A stretch of 64,000 nucleotides of DNA from contig NZ_CP150662.1 of the NCBI RefSeq assembly GCF_038024125.1, positions 1,505,501 to 1,569,500 on the forward strand, given 5' to 3'. Source of the stretch: Polaribacter gangjinensis (lineage in GTDB: Bacteria > Bacteroidota > Bacteroidia > Flavobacteriales > Flavobacteriaceae). Shown piece after piece: positions 34,920 through 42,863 of this stretch. The notes below the pieces were generated by a model that saw only the letters and a program-made list of their open reading frames with translations, was not told where the DNA came from and ran no database searches. Each line of letters starts with the position of its first letter. The first letter of the stretch is position 1. A program made the position numbers and the translations under genes.

Positions 34920-35816
34920 ATGAAATATACATTTCTTTTATTAACATTCTTACTGATTAAAAACACGTCTTATTGTCAGTTAAAAATAGGTGCAATTGAT
35001 TCCAATAGTTCTGCAGCTCTTGAAATATCATCTACTGAAAAAGGGTTTTTACCTCCGCGAATGTCTAATGTTCAGCGCGACAATATTAGCCGTCCGCCAG
35101 ATGGATTAATCATATGGTGCAATAACTGTGGTAGAAATGGAGAACTTCAAGTTTTTAATGGAACAGCTTGGACCAATCTAGCGGGAGGTTTAACATCAAT
35201 CGCCCAAATACTTTGCTCTTCTGAGTTTACAACTATTGTTGATATTAGAAATCCTTTTACAGGAAAAACCTGGATGGATAGAAATTTAGGAGCTTCGAGA
35301 AGAGCAACTAATAAGAGTGATCAAGAAGCCTATGGTGATTTGTATCAATGGGGAAGGCGATCGGACGGCCATCAATGTCGCACCTCTACTACAACAACTG
35401 TGATAAGTAGTACTGCCCAGCCCGATCATGGTAATTTTATAATTTCAATTACTGAGAACAATTGGCTCAACACATCCAACACAGATTTGTGGCAAGGTGA
35501 AAATGGCATAAACAACCCCTGTCCAACAGGATACCGTTTACCAACTGAAGCAGAATGGCAAAGTGAACTAGAAAGTTGGTCGGCACAGACCATTGATGGT
35601 GCTTTCAACATGATAGCTTTACCTGCAGCATCAAGACGCAATGGTGGTAATGGTGAAGTTTATGCAAATTTAAACGGTTACTATTGGAGTAGTACAATTA
35701 CAAGTGACAGCAATATCGGTACCTCTCGTGCATTAGACGTGTTTTTAAACGGTGCCGGAATTCAAAACATTGAGAGAACTAGTGGTCTTTCTGTTCGTTG
35801 TATCAAAAATGAATAA
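34920..35816 (+). CDS. FISUMP-domain surface protein, copy 3
   Basis: The protein has 298 residues and a signal peptide ending near TSYCQ (residue 20), then LKIGAIDSNSSAALEIS, a variant of the N-module in the other two copies, with the same Cys pair as copy 2 (WCNNCGRNGELQ). The FISUMP domain spans ~110-298: GKTWMDRNLGA, GDLYQWGRRSDGHQCR, NNPCPTGYRLPTEAEW, YYWSSTITSD and SVRCIKNE. The RLPTEAEW segment is shared with formylglycine-generating-enzyme-like proteins, but the catalytic cysteine context of that enzyme is not recognisable, so binding and not catalysis is more likely. It is the last gene of the island and is followed by a terminator at 35952. Confidence 0.85.
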   Translation: MKYTFLLLTFLLIKNTSYCQLKIGAIDSNSSAALEISSTEKGFLPPRMSNVQRDNISRPPDGLIIWCNNCGRNGELQVFNGTAWTNLAGGLTSIAQILCSSEFTTIVDIRNPFTGKTWMDRNLGASRRATNKSDQEAYGDLYQWGRRSDGHQCRTSTTTTVISSTAQPDHGNFIISITENNWLNTSNTDLWQGENGINNPCPTGYRLPTEAEWQSELESWSAQTIDGAFNMIALPAASRRNGGNGEVYANLNGYYWSSTITSDSNIGTSRALDVFLNGAGIQNIERTSGLSVRCIKNE

Positions 35817-35951
35817 CAGAATTTGTTAAATTAAATTTTTAGATCTTATAAAAACAGATACGCAAAGCATAGGTTTTATATTGGTAGATATTTTACTCTG
35901 TAAAATCAACCAAGATCAAAACACAAATGTGTAAAAACAATATAAATTCTT

Positions 35952-35979
35952 AAAACCACTCATTAAGAGTGGTTTTTTT
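35952..35979 (+). terminator. Terminator at the right end of the island
   Basis: A 10-bp inverted repeat (AAAACCACTC / GAGTGGTTTT) with a 5-base loop leads into a T7 run, 135 bases after FISUMP copy 3. Confidence 0.85.
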
Positions 35980-36053
35980 ATACAGCAAATTTGACCAAAC
36001 TACCCATTAAAATGGTTAATTTTACATCTCAAAATAAGGAAACCATTCATCGC

Positions 36054-37826
36054 ATGAAACAGTTACAAACCGCTTCCAAAAAAACCGATACCTCTACCCC
36101 AAAAGTAACGATGGCGAAAGCCTTTACCACCATCATTTGGCCTCGTCGCAATTTGGTATTTATTGGCTTGGGATTGATTGTCATTAAAAGTTTGTCAGGA
36201 TTGATATTGCCTTGGCAAAGTAAGGTGTTGTTAGACGTGGTGATACCGAATAAAGACCTCTCGCACTTGTACCAACTCATTGGCATTGTATTGGGCGCTA
36301 TTTTGGTGCAAGCGGTTTCTTCTTTTTTATTAACGCGCATTTTGAGTGTGCAAGCCCAATATTTGATTAGTGAATTGCGCGCACAAGTGCAAAAAAAGGT
36401 GTTGTCATTGCCCATTCGTTTTTTTGACAATACCAAATCAGGAGCTTTGGTTTCGCGCATTATGACCGATGTTGAAGGTGTACGAAACTTGATTGGTACT
36501 GGTTTGGTGCAATTGGTGGGTGGAAGTTTTACCGCTATTGTCTCTTTGGTGATTTTGATCAAATTGAATCCATGGATGACCTTATTTGTGTTTGTGCCCT
36601 TGTCTATTTTTGGTTATATCGCTTTGAAAGCGTTCAAATACATTCGCCCTATTTTTAGAACTCGTGGAAAAATCAATGCGGAAGTAACTGGTAGATTGAC
36701 CGAAACTTTGGCAGGTGTACGTGTCATCAAAGCCTTCAATGCAGAAGCGCAAGAACAAGTAGTTTTTGAAAAAGGCGTGGACAAACTCTATCAAAATATC
36801 AAAAAAAGCTTGACTGCCACTGCCTTTATGACGAGTGCTTCTACCTTTTTAATTGGGGTGGCTACCACAGGAATTATGGGAATTGGCGGCTATTATATGA
36901 TACAAGGGGAAATGACTACGGGTGATTTCTTGTTTTTTACCCTTATTTTAGGGTTTATGATTGCGCCCATTGTACAAATGAGCAATATTGGGAGTCAATT
37001 GACAGAAGCTTTGGCGGGTTTGGATCGTACCGAAGAATTGATGAACGCTACCTCTGAAGCCGATGACCATCAACGCGATATTGAGTTGCAAGATTTGAAA
37101 GGCGAACTTACTTTTCGCAATGTCTCTTTTTCGTATGAAGCAGGCAAAGAGGTGTTGCACGAGATCAGTTTTACTGCCCCAGCAGGCAGTGTAGTTGCCT
37201 TGGTTGGTAGCTCGGGCTCAGGGAAATCGACCATTGCAGGATTGTCTGCTACTTTTTTAACGCCTACTTCTGGAACAGTGTTGATTGATGGGCATGATTT
37301 GTCGAAAGTAGTGTTGCCCAGTTATCGCCAATATTTGGGAGTGGTGTTGCAAGATGAGTTTTTGTTTGAAGGTACCATCAGAGAAAATATCTTGTTTCCC
37401 AAACCGAATGCTACTGAAGCTGAATTGCAAAATGCGGTCACAGCAGCCTATGTAAACGAATTTACCGATCGTTTTGACGATGGTTTGGATACCTTGATTG
37501 GTGAGCGTGGTGTGAAACTCTCTGGAGGTCAGCGCCAACGTTTGGCGATTGCGCGTGCTATTTTGGCAAACCCAAAAATTATTATTTTGGATGAAGCGAC
37601 TTCTAGTTTAGATACCGAAAGTGAGGCACTGATTCAAAAAAGTTTATCGGAATTAATCAAAGATCGCACCACGATTGTGATTGCTCACAGACTGAGTACG
37701 ATTAAAAAAGCAGACCAAATTTTAGTAATTGAAGCTGGGCATATTGTTGAGCGAGGTACGCACGAGCAATTGATTGCCTCGCAAGGCCGCTATTATGATT
37801 TGTATACCTACCAAGCGAAGATTTAG
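36054..37826 (+). CDS. ABC exporter, fused membrane and ATPase domains
   Basis: From the ATG at 36054 the protein has 590 residues. The open frame reaches back to a TTG at 35991, but comparison with the truncated paralogue (start 27680) places promoter sequence there and makes M-K/Q-x-LQTASKK the start. Residues ~25-315 hold six membrane helices of an exporter domain. Residues ~350-590 are the nucleotide-binding domain: Walker A GSSGSGKST, signature LSGGQRQRLAIARA, Walker B IIILDEATSSLD and switch IAHRLS. It acts as a homodimer or with an unseen partner, MsbA/LmrA-like. Substrate unknown. G+C is clearly higher than in the A/T-rich island on its left, which fits island insertion between tandem paralogues. 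Confidence 0.92.
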   Translation: MKQLQTASKKTDTSTPKVTMAKAFTTIIWPRRNLVFIGLGLIVIKSLSGLILPWQSKVLLDVVIPNKDLSHLYQLIGIVLGAILVQAVSSFLLTRILSVQAQYLISELRAQVQKKVLSLPIRFFDNTKSGALVSRIMTDVEGVRNLIGTGLVQLVGGSFTAIVSLVILIKLNPWMTLFVFVPLSIFGYIALKAFKYIRPIFRTRGKINAEVTGRLTETLAGVRVIKAFNAEAQEQVVFEKGVDKLYQNIKKSLTATAFMTSASTFLIGVATTGIMGIGGYYMIQGEMTTGDFLFFTLILGFMIAPIVQMSNIGSQLTEALAGLDRTEELMNATSEADDHQRDIELQDLKGELTFRNVSFSYEAGKEVLHEISFTAPAGSVVALVGSSGSGKSTIAGLSATFLTPTSGTVLIDGHDLSKVVLPSYRQYLGVVLQDEFLFEGTIRENILFPKPNATEAELQNAVTAAYVNEFTDRFDDGLDTLIGERGVKLSGGQRQRLAIARAILANPKIIILDEATSSLDTESEALIQKSLSELIKDRTTIVIAHRLSTIKKADQILVIEAGHIVERGTHEQLIASQGRYYDLYTYQAKI

Positions 37827-37840
37827 TTTTTTAAGCATTA

Positions 37841-37854
37841 GACACTAATTGCAC
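37841..37854. repeat. Dispersed intergenic repeat GACACTAATTGCAC, copy 1
   Basis: This 14-mer lies 15 bases after the ABC exporter stop codon. The same 14-mer lies 15 bases after another stop codon at 44152-44165. A/T-rich 'acaaatttcaccaat' sequence follows here. Confidence 0.7.
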
Positions 37855-38055
37855 AAATTTCACCAATGTAGTTTTGCAACTTTGAATGGCACGAAATCTT
37901 AGTATTTTTTTTAAAATTTGAGTATTGGATTACATCGGCTTTGTATTGACTTTGCATTGGCTTTGGTGCGCTATAACCCTTTCTGAGCATCTTGGCAAGT
38001 TGAGCTGAGGATGTAAGGTGTACATTATTAGCCCCTTTTTTGGCTTACCCAACAC

Positions 38056-38103
38056 TATCCCCTAAGTATCCCCCTAGTATCCCCTAAGTATCTCCCTAGT
38101 ATC
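38056..38103 (+). repeat. 11-bp tandem repeat array TATCCCnnnnG, second locus
   Basis: Four consecutive 11-mers start at 38056, 38067, 38078 and 38089 (TATCCCCTAAG, TATCCCCCTAG, TATCCCCTAAG, TATCTCCCTAG), then a partial TATC. It has the same unit, period and orientation as the array at 26019-26077. Confidence 0.9.
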
Positions 38104-38201
38104 TATTTGTGACTCATTCTGTATTTTTTTTTGCGCTGAAATAAATGTAAATTATATTTTACTGATAGTTAATTTTTAAGAAATTATTATAATTCATTTA
38201 A

Positions 38202-41200
38202 TTACCCTATTCTTAATTTCGCGGCATTATTCCATAGATAGTGAGGCAATGGTTCATTTAGTTCCCATTTAATATTCATAGGTTTAGCGCCATAGTATTC
38301 CTTTAATGTACCTTCACCAACAAAAATATAACCCATAGTATTACCAAACTCATCTTTATTTTTTTCACGAACAAAAAGTAAAATTCTCTTTTCATCTTTC
38401 TGATGTTTGATGTAAGAGATTCCTTTAGGTGTCTCAGGACCAGCTGAATTTTGACTTTGCCAATGAAATAAAGTCTCATTAATTGCATAATCATCATACA
38501 TTGTAGTAGGAGAAAAATTTTCTTCTGATTTTATAAGATTAATGAAAAGAAGTTCAGTGTTTAATTTTACATTTTCAGCAATACCTTCTCTACTTGGTGA
38601 TTTTCTCTCGAAAGTACTCAAACGAAATGCAGCCAAAATTTGATCTCTAGTATATCGAGCATGAAGTTTAAGAGGCTGATTATATGGTAACTCAATATTA
38701 ATTTCTTTAAAATCAATAGTATCTAATAACAACTCCAAAACTTCAATAATTTCTTTAACCATCAAATCACTTTTTCCAATTTCATTTATACTCTCCTCAA
38801 GAGAAACAAAACCAGCTGCTGTTTGCCAAACATCATAATGCAACATTAACAACATCTGTTTTTCAGTTTCATTAAAATCAAAAAGCTTTATTTTAAAATG
38901 TTTTTTTGCTAAATCTAAAATGAATTGAAAATAACTTGATGAACTTGATGATAACCATTTTTTTGAAATTGCACTAACAATTTGTTTTTCATTTTTGTTA
39001 TTAAAATTCTCAAGTTTGCCTGCATCTTGACAAAGTCTTGTCCATCCTCCTCTCTTATAAATAAGCTGCAAAGGAATATTATAAAACTCAACAAAATTTC
39101 TCAGATTTAAGACTAAAGTTGTTTGATGTTGAAAATTTTGAATCTTTTGAATTAACTGATTTCTATTAATGGATGTTGCAGTTTTAATATTTTCAAGGAT
39201 GATTTGTTTTGCTTTTTGTTCTAAAATAATTGAGCAGCCCAGAGGCAAGTGAGGAAAGTTATCTTCAATTTCTTTTATAACTGTTGTCTTAGTTTTCCCA
39301 ATTAGTGCTCTAAATTTATTTTCAAAATTATATTCAGGTCTTGTATTGCCAACAAAATCTAAAACTGTTAAGCATTCTTTATTATCTGCAAGTCTTAAAC
39401 CTCTGCCAAGTTGTTGAAGGAAAACAGTTAGACTTTCTGTTGGTCTTAAAAATAAAACTGTATCAATCTCAGGAATATCAACACCTTCATTAAAAATATC
39501 AACTACAAATAAGTAATTTATTTCTTTTTTTAACAATAAACTTTTAACGTTATCTCTATTTTGATTGTTTGCACTTGTTAAATAATCTGCCTTTAGACCA
39601 GCAAGGCTGAATTTCTCTGCCATAAATTTAGCGTGTTCCATTGTTACACAAAATCCAATTGCACAAACATCATTTAAGTCTTTGGTATATTTATCTAGCG
39701 CATCAATAATTTCTCCTATTCTTCTATCATTTGCGGTATATACAGATGATAATTCACTTGCAACATATTTACCTCTTATCCAACTTACATTAGTTAAATC
39801 AACACTATCTGTAATTCCAAAATACTGGAATGGACAAAGCAACTTTCTGTTTAATGCTTCTGGTAATCGAATTTCAGCAGCTATTCTATGATGAAAATCC
39901 TCTTGTATATCTCCTCCATCCATTCTCTCAGGCGTTGCAGTTAAACCAATTAGGATTTTTGGTTTAAAATAATTGATGATTCCGCGATAACTTGACGCAG
40001 TTAAATGATGACACTCATCTATCACAATAAAATCAAAATATTCAGGAGAAAGATTTAAATCAACTAAACGATTATTAATTGTTTGGACAGATGCAAAAAC
40101 GAATTCATAAGAATTAGGAACAAAACCATCTACCCATAATTCCCCAAAGTTATTATCTTTTAATATCCCTCTGAAAGTGGTCATTGATTGTACCAAAATT
40201 TCCTTTCTGTGAGCTAAGAAAAGTAATTTTGCTGATTTATTCTCCGTCTTAAATCTTTTATAATCAAAAGCTGAAATGACAGTTTTCCCTGTTCCTGTTG
40301 CGGCAACTACTAAATTTTTATTTCGATAATGAACTGTTCGCTCAACTTCTAATTTTTCTAAAATTTCAAGTTGAAACGGAAATGGTTTTATATCAAAAAA
40401 GGAAAGATTTAAGTCTAATGTTTTTCCAATTTTACCCTTATTTAGTGATTCAATTAATTTTTCTTTGTGAATATCATCATCAAATAATTCAAAATCATCA
40501 CTTTGCCAATATGAATCAAAAGTCTTCTGAAATTTATCAATAATATGACTTACTTCCTTTGTTGTTATCTTAATATTCCATTCCAAACCATCCGTTAAAG
40601 CTGAACGAGAAAAGTTAGAAGATCCTATATAACCAGTATGAAATCCAGTATTCCTTTTAAATAAATACGCTTTAGCATGTAACCTTTCGTTTCCAGAATT
40701 ATAAGATATTTTTACTTCGGTATTTTCTAATTTAGAAAGTAATAATATTGCTTTATAGTCAGAAGCCCCCATATAAGTAGTGGTTATTACTCTTAGCTTT
40801 CCACCACGTGAAGTAAACTCTTTTAACTCTTTTTCAAGAATTATGATTCCTTTGAACTTTATAAACGAAACAAGAAGGTCGATTCTATTAGAAGATGAAA
40901 TTTCCTTTTTCAATTCACTTTCAAGAGATAATCCAACATTTCCTCCTGTAAATAATTCACTATGTGTTAATCTTGTATAAGGTGTTATTTCTTTTAAGTG
41001 AAGATTAAAATCTGAAAAATGAGAATCAATTTTTGAAAATACCGCTTTTAATATTTCTCCTTCAATTTCAATCAAATCATTATTGAAATCCTCTTTTTTA
41101 AGTTCTTCTTTTAGGAATAAAATGATTTTATTGGCAATAGCAATTTGAAGTTCAATTTGATTTTCACCTTTAATGTAATTCAGTGCATTTTTGATAGTTA

Positions 41201-41342
41201 AAGAAAGATGCCTAGCCAAAATTGAAGACGCTTCCTCTTTATCTAAAACATTTTTATTTACATAAAAAAGATTTCTATCAATCTCTTTAAGTTTTTGAGA
41301 AACAAGTTTTGTTACTAATTCTTCATAAATTCCTTCAATCAT
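38202..41342 (-). CDS. PLD-nuclease/superfamily 2 helicase with DUF3427-like C-terminus
   Basis: The protein has 1046 residues. Residues ~1-110 are a helical N-terminus. Residues ~130-290 are a phospholipase D-like nuclease domain with HAKAYLFKR and GSSNFSRSAL, a single HxK-type half-site, so dimerisation would complete the active centre. Residues ~320-690 are an SF2 helicase: Walker A VAATGTGKT, DECHH box, LTATPERMD, then motif V-VI regions FVVDIFNEGVDIPE and QQLGRGLR. Residues ~700-1046 match a DUF3427-type C-terminal region. Such proteins occur in restriction or defence islands, so I suspect action on foreign or damaged DNA or RNA. The start codon overlaps the upstream Nudix gene by 4 bases (41339-41342), so the two are co-translated. 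Confidence 0.88.
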   Translation of the reverse strand: MIEGIYEELVTKLVSQKLKEIDRNLFYVNKNVLDKEEASSILARHLSLTIKNALNYIKGENQIELQIAIANKIILFLKEELKKEDFNNDLIEIEGEILKAVFSKIDSHFSDFNLHLKEITPYTRLTHSELFTGGNVGLSLESELKKEISSSNRIDLLVSFIKFKGIIILEKELKEFTSRGGKLRVITTTYMGASDYKAILLLSKLENTEVKISYNSGNERLHAKAYLFKRNTGFHTGYIGSSNFSRSALTDGLEWNIKITTKEVSHIIDKFQKTFDSYWQSDDFELFDDDIHKEKLIESLNKGKIGKTLDLNLSFFDIKPFPFQLEILEKLEVERTVHYRNKNLVVAATGTGKTVISAFDYKRFKTENKSAKLLFLAHRKEILVQSMTTFRGILKDNNFGELWVDGFVPNSYEFVFASVQTINNRLVDLNLSPEYFDFIVIDECHHLTASSYRGIINYFKPKILIGLTATPERMDGGDIQEDFHHRIAAEIRLPEALNRKLLCPFQYFGITDSVDLTNVSWIRGKYVASELSSVYTANDRRIGEIIDALDKYTKDLNDVCAIGFCVTMEHAKFMAEKFSLAGLKADYLTSANNQNRDNVKSLLLKKEINYLFVVDIFNEGVDIPEIDTVLFLRPTESLTVFLQQLGRGLRLADNKECLTVLDFVGNTRPEYNFENKFRALIGKTKTTVIKEIEDNFPHLPLGCSIILEQKAKQIILENIKTATSINRNQLIQKIQNFQHQTTLVLNLRNFVEFYNIPLQLIYKRGGWTRLCQDAGKLENFNNKNEKQIVSAISKKWLSSSSSSYFQFILDLAKKHFKIKLFDFNETEKQMLLMLHYDVWQTAAGFVSLEESINEIGKSDLMVKEIIEVLELLLDTIDFKEINIELPYNQPLKLHARYTRDQILAAFRLSTFERKSPSREGIAENVKLNTELLFINLIKSEENFSPTTMYDDYAINETLFHWQSQNSAGPETPKGISYIKHQKDEKRILLFVREKNKDEFGNTMGYIFVGEGTLKEYYGAKPMNIKWELNEPLPHYLWNNAAKLRIG

Positions 41343-41719
41343 AAGCTTTGGTATTCTTTTAAAATTGCAATATCTGCTTCAGCCCAATCTAAATTATTCA
41401 GTCTATCTTTTGTAAGCCAATCAAACTGTTTATGTTCAGAGAGATTTATTTCCCCATTTATATACTTTGCAATAAATGGTATTAACTTTATTTCAAAAGA
41501 AGGATATTTATAAGTAACTGGAGAAAGTCTTGAAATCAATTCAATTTCAATATTTAATTCCTCTTTAATTTCCCTTTTTATACACGCTTCTTCTGTCTCG
41601 TTATTTTCAATCTTACCTCCTGGAAACTCCCATTTTAAAGGTAAATTCATAAATTCACTGCGCTGAACTACTACTATTTTTTCATTATGTTCAATAATTG
41701 CACAAGTTACATTTATCAT
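41339..41719 (-). CDS. Nudix hydrolase (MutT-like), coupled to the helicase
   Basis: The protein has 126 residues. The Nudix box is G-x5-E-x7-REIKEE (PGGKIENNETEEACIKREI...) with all acidic metal ligands; the usual final Gly is replaced by Asn (LNI). Size and MINVTCAIIEHNEKIVVVQR start match MutT-type (8-oxo-)dGTP pyrophosphatases, cytosolic Mg-dependent enzymes that hydrolyse nucleoside triphosphates. It is the first gene of a two-gene operon, and its stop codon overlaps the ATG of the PLD-helicase. This pairing suggests a nucleotide- or repair-related accessory role, or use as a (d)NTP-degrading or signal-degrading part of a defence module. The latter is inference. Confidence 0.88.
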   Translation of the reverse strand: MINVTCAIIEHNEKIVVVQRSEFMNLPLKWEFPGGKIENNETEEACIKREIKEELNIEIELISRLSPVTYKYPSFEIKLIPFIAKYINGEINLSEHKQFDWLTKDRLNNLDWAEADIAILKEYQSL

Positions 41720-41853
41720 TTAATTATTTTTTGTAGTTAACAATTATGAAAAATCCCAATAAAATTTAATAAATAATTGATAAAAAGCAAATTTTATTAA
41801 TACCCAAACATTAAAATTCCAACAACCTCCCCAATTCCCCTTTCAATCCCTCT

Positions 41854-42225
41854 CTAAGGATTTTTAATCCCTTGGCTTTGCAACACCATTTTAATCAGGG
41901 CTTCTGTGGTGTGTAGGCTGTCGCCCAATTCTTTGGCAGCAGCACCTGCTTGGTATTGCTGGGTAATGTGTTGTTTTTCAGCATCGGTCAATGCTTGAAA
42001 CTCTTGGTTTAGTGCTTCTTGAAAGTTTTTTTGAAATTGTAAAAGGCCGTTTACAAATGTATCAAACTGAGCTTTGCTTAAACGAGCTTGTTTCTTTTTG
42101 CCGTTTTCGTCGGGGGCAGTTTCGGTAATTTCTATGTAGCTCATGCCATTGGCATGCTTTAGATACTCAATGTTTACCGGGTTTTTATCAAAGTTAAGGT
42201 GAAGGCTTTTCTTTGGATTTTTCAT
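41854..42225 (-). CDS. Hypothetical protein, 123 residues
   Basis: I do not recognise the family. The product is soluble, without signal peptide or membrane segment. Its N-terminal half (KSLHLNFDKNPVNIEYLKHANGMSYIEI...) looks like a small beta sheet, and its C-terminal half is Gln/Ala-rich and helical (QFQKNFQEAL, TDAEKQHITQQYQAGAAAKELGDSLHTTEALI). The end resembles a short helix-turn-helix (AAAKELGDSLHTTEALIKMVLQ), so a small DNA-binding or regulatory role is possible. Codon use and base composition are richer in G and C than the adjacent helicase. It stands alone between repeat-rich intergenic DNA and the Nudix gene; its ATG gives the whole open frame. Confidence 0.6.
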   Translation of the reverse strand: MKNPKKSLHLNFDKNPVNIEYLKHANGMSYIEITETAPDENGKKKQARLSKAQFDTFVNGLLQFQKNFQEALNQEFQALTDAEKQHITQQYQAGAAAKELGDSLHTTEALIKMVLQSQGIKNP

Positions 42226-42742
42226 AGTTGGCTTTTTTTGGTGTGTTTGGTGGGTCTAAAATAGGGAAAAAAATTGTTTTTAGTGTTTTTTTTGTTTCAC
42301 AAAGTTTCGCGGAGTTTTACACACCTGGCTGCTGCAGGCTGGGGGTTTCGCCGAGTTTTTTTTGTTTGGTGGACGAAGGCAAAAGGCGAAGGATAAGGCT
42401 AAAACTTAGACTTAGGCTTTCATCGATTTTTGTACTCAATGCAATATTTCTTTACTGCTTCAATGCTACATGATTACATTGGTTTATTGTTTTATTGAAA
42501 TAAAGCTCATTAGAAATCAAAATATAGCTCAAAATGTATTTACATTGAGCTTAAAAAAGTATATTAATGAGCTTCATGCAATAAATGCTAACTTTTTAAA
42601 AGAAATTTTTAAAGAGAAGACGCGTGTTCTTGATACTTGGTTTCTCATGCCTCGAAACCAAACTTCCCGAAGCAAGTTCGGGACAGGCTGCACTGACAAA
42701 CAGAGTTTGAAAACTTAGGCATAAGGCGAAGGCGTAAGGCGA

Positions 42743-42777
42743 AAATCGATGATCGTTAGTCGATGATCGATTTTCGG
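42743..42777 (+). repeat. CGATGATCGA-type repeat cluster, second locus
   Basis: ATCGATGATCG, TTAG, then TCGATGATCGATTTTCGG. It is the same unit as at 26084-26151 and again sits directly upstream of a promoter. Confidence 0.75.
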
Positions 42778-42803
42778 TTATTGCCCAAGTAGTTTCTGTT
42801 TTG

Positions 42804-42811
42804 TAATTTTG
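42804..42811 (+). promoter_or_regulatory. Promoter of the small membrane-protein gene
   Basis: TAATTTTG matches TAnnTTTG, with TTG at 42781-42783 exactly 20 bases upstream. It lies 53 bases before the ATG at 42864. Confidence 0.6.
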
Positions 42812-42863
42812 CAACTGTTTTATTGAAAACAAACACATTACATTATTTATAGCTTATTAGGGT

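Larger units (their letters stand above)
37827..38201. other. Intergenic region with repeat fragments
   Basis: No gene. It contains a dispersed repeat (GACACTAATTGCAC at 37841-37854, shared with 44152-44165), TTTGTATTGACTTTGCATTGGC-like low-complexity sequence near 37940, and the second 11-bp array (38056-38103). The 3' ends of the ABC gene (+) and helicase gene (-) converge here, without a strong hairpin. Confidence 0.6.
42226..42863. other. Repeat-rich intergenic region
   Basis: About 640 bases with no credible gene. Frames at 42228-42473 and 42470-42718 are composition artefacts. The region holds a CACAAAGTTTCGCGGAGTTTT element (42298-42318), two low-complexity blocks of AAGGCGAAGG/ATAAGGC type (42373-42415 and 42713-42742), a short inverted repeat CCCGA-AGCAAGT-TCGGG (42665-42681), CGATGATCGA repeats (42743-42777), and a promoter TTG-N20-TAATTTTG (42781-42811) for the next gene. 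Confidence 0.6.

Noticed and set aside
31392..35816. Diversity-generating retroelement acting on the FISUMP proteins
   Set aside because: The fold relation to C-type lectins made this attractive, but there is no reverse transcriptase and no template repeat in the window.
34920..35816. Formylglycine-generating enzyme
   Set aside because: RLPTEAEW and the terminal RC motif are shared, but the catalytic cysteine context and the full enzyme length are absent; FISUMP fits better.
28044..35985. Classical mobile element or integrative element
   Set aside because: No transposase, recombinase, tRNA target or terminal inverted repeats were found; only the truncated exporter supports insertion.
35991..36053. 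Upstream extension of the ABC exporter start
   Set aside because: The homologous stretch before the truncated copy contains promoter sequence and diverges, so coding conservation begins only at the ATG at 36054.
42228..42718. Two overlapping frames of 81 and 82 codons
   Set aside because: They run through several intergenic repeats and low-complexity blocks and show no domain; treated as non-coding.
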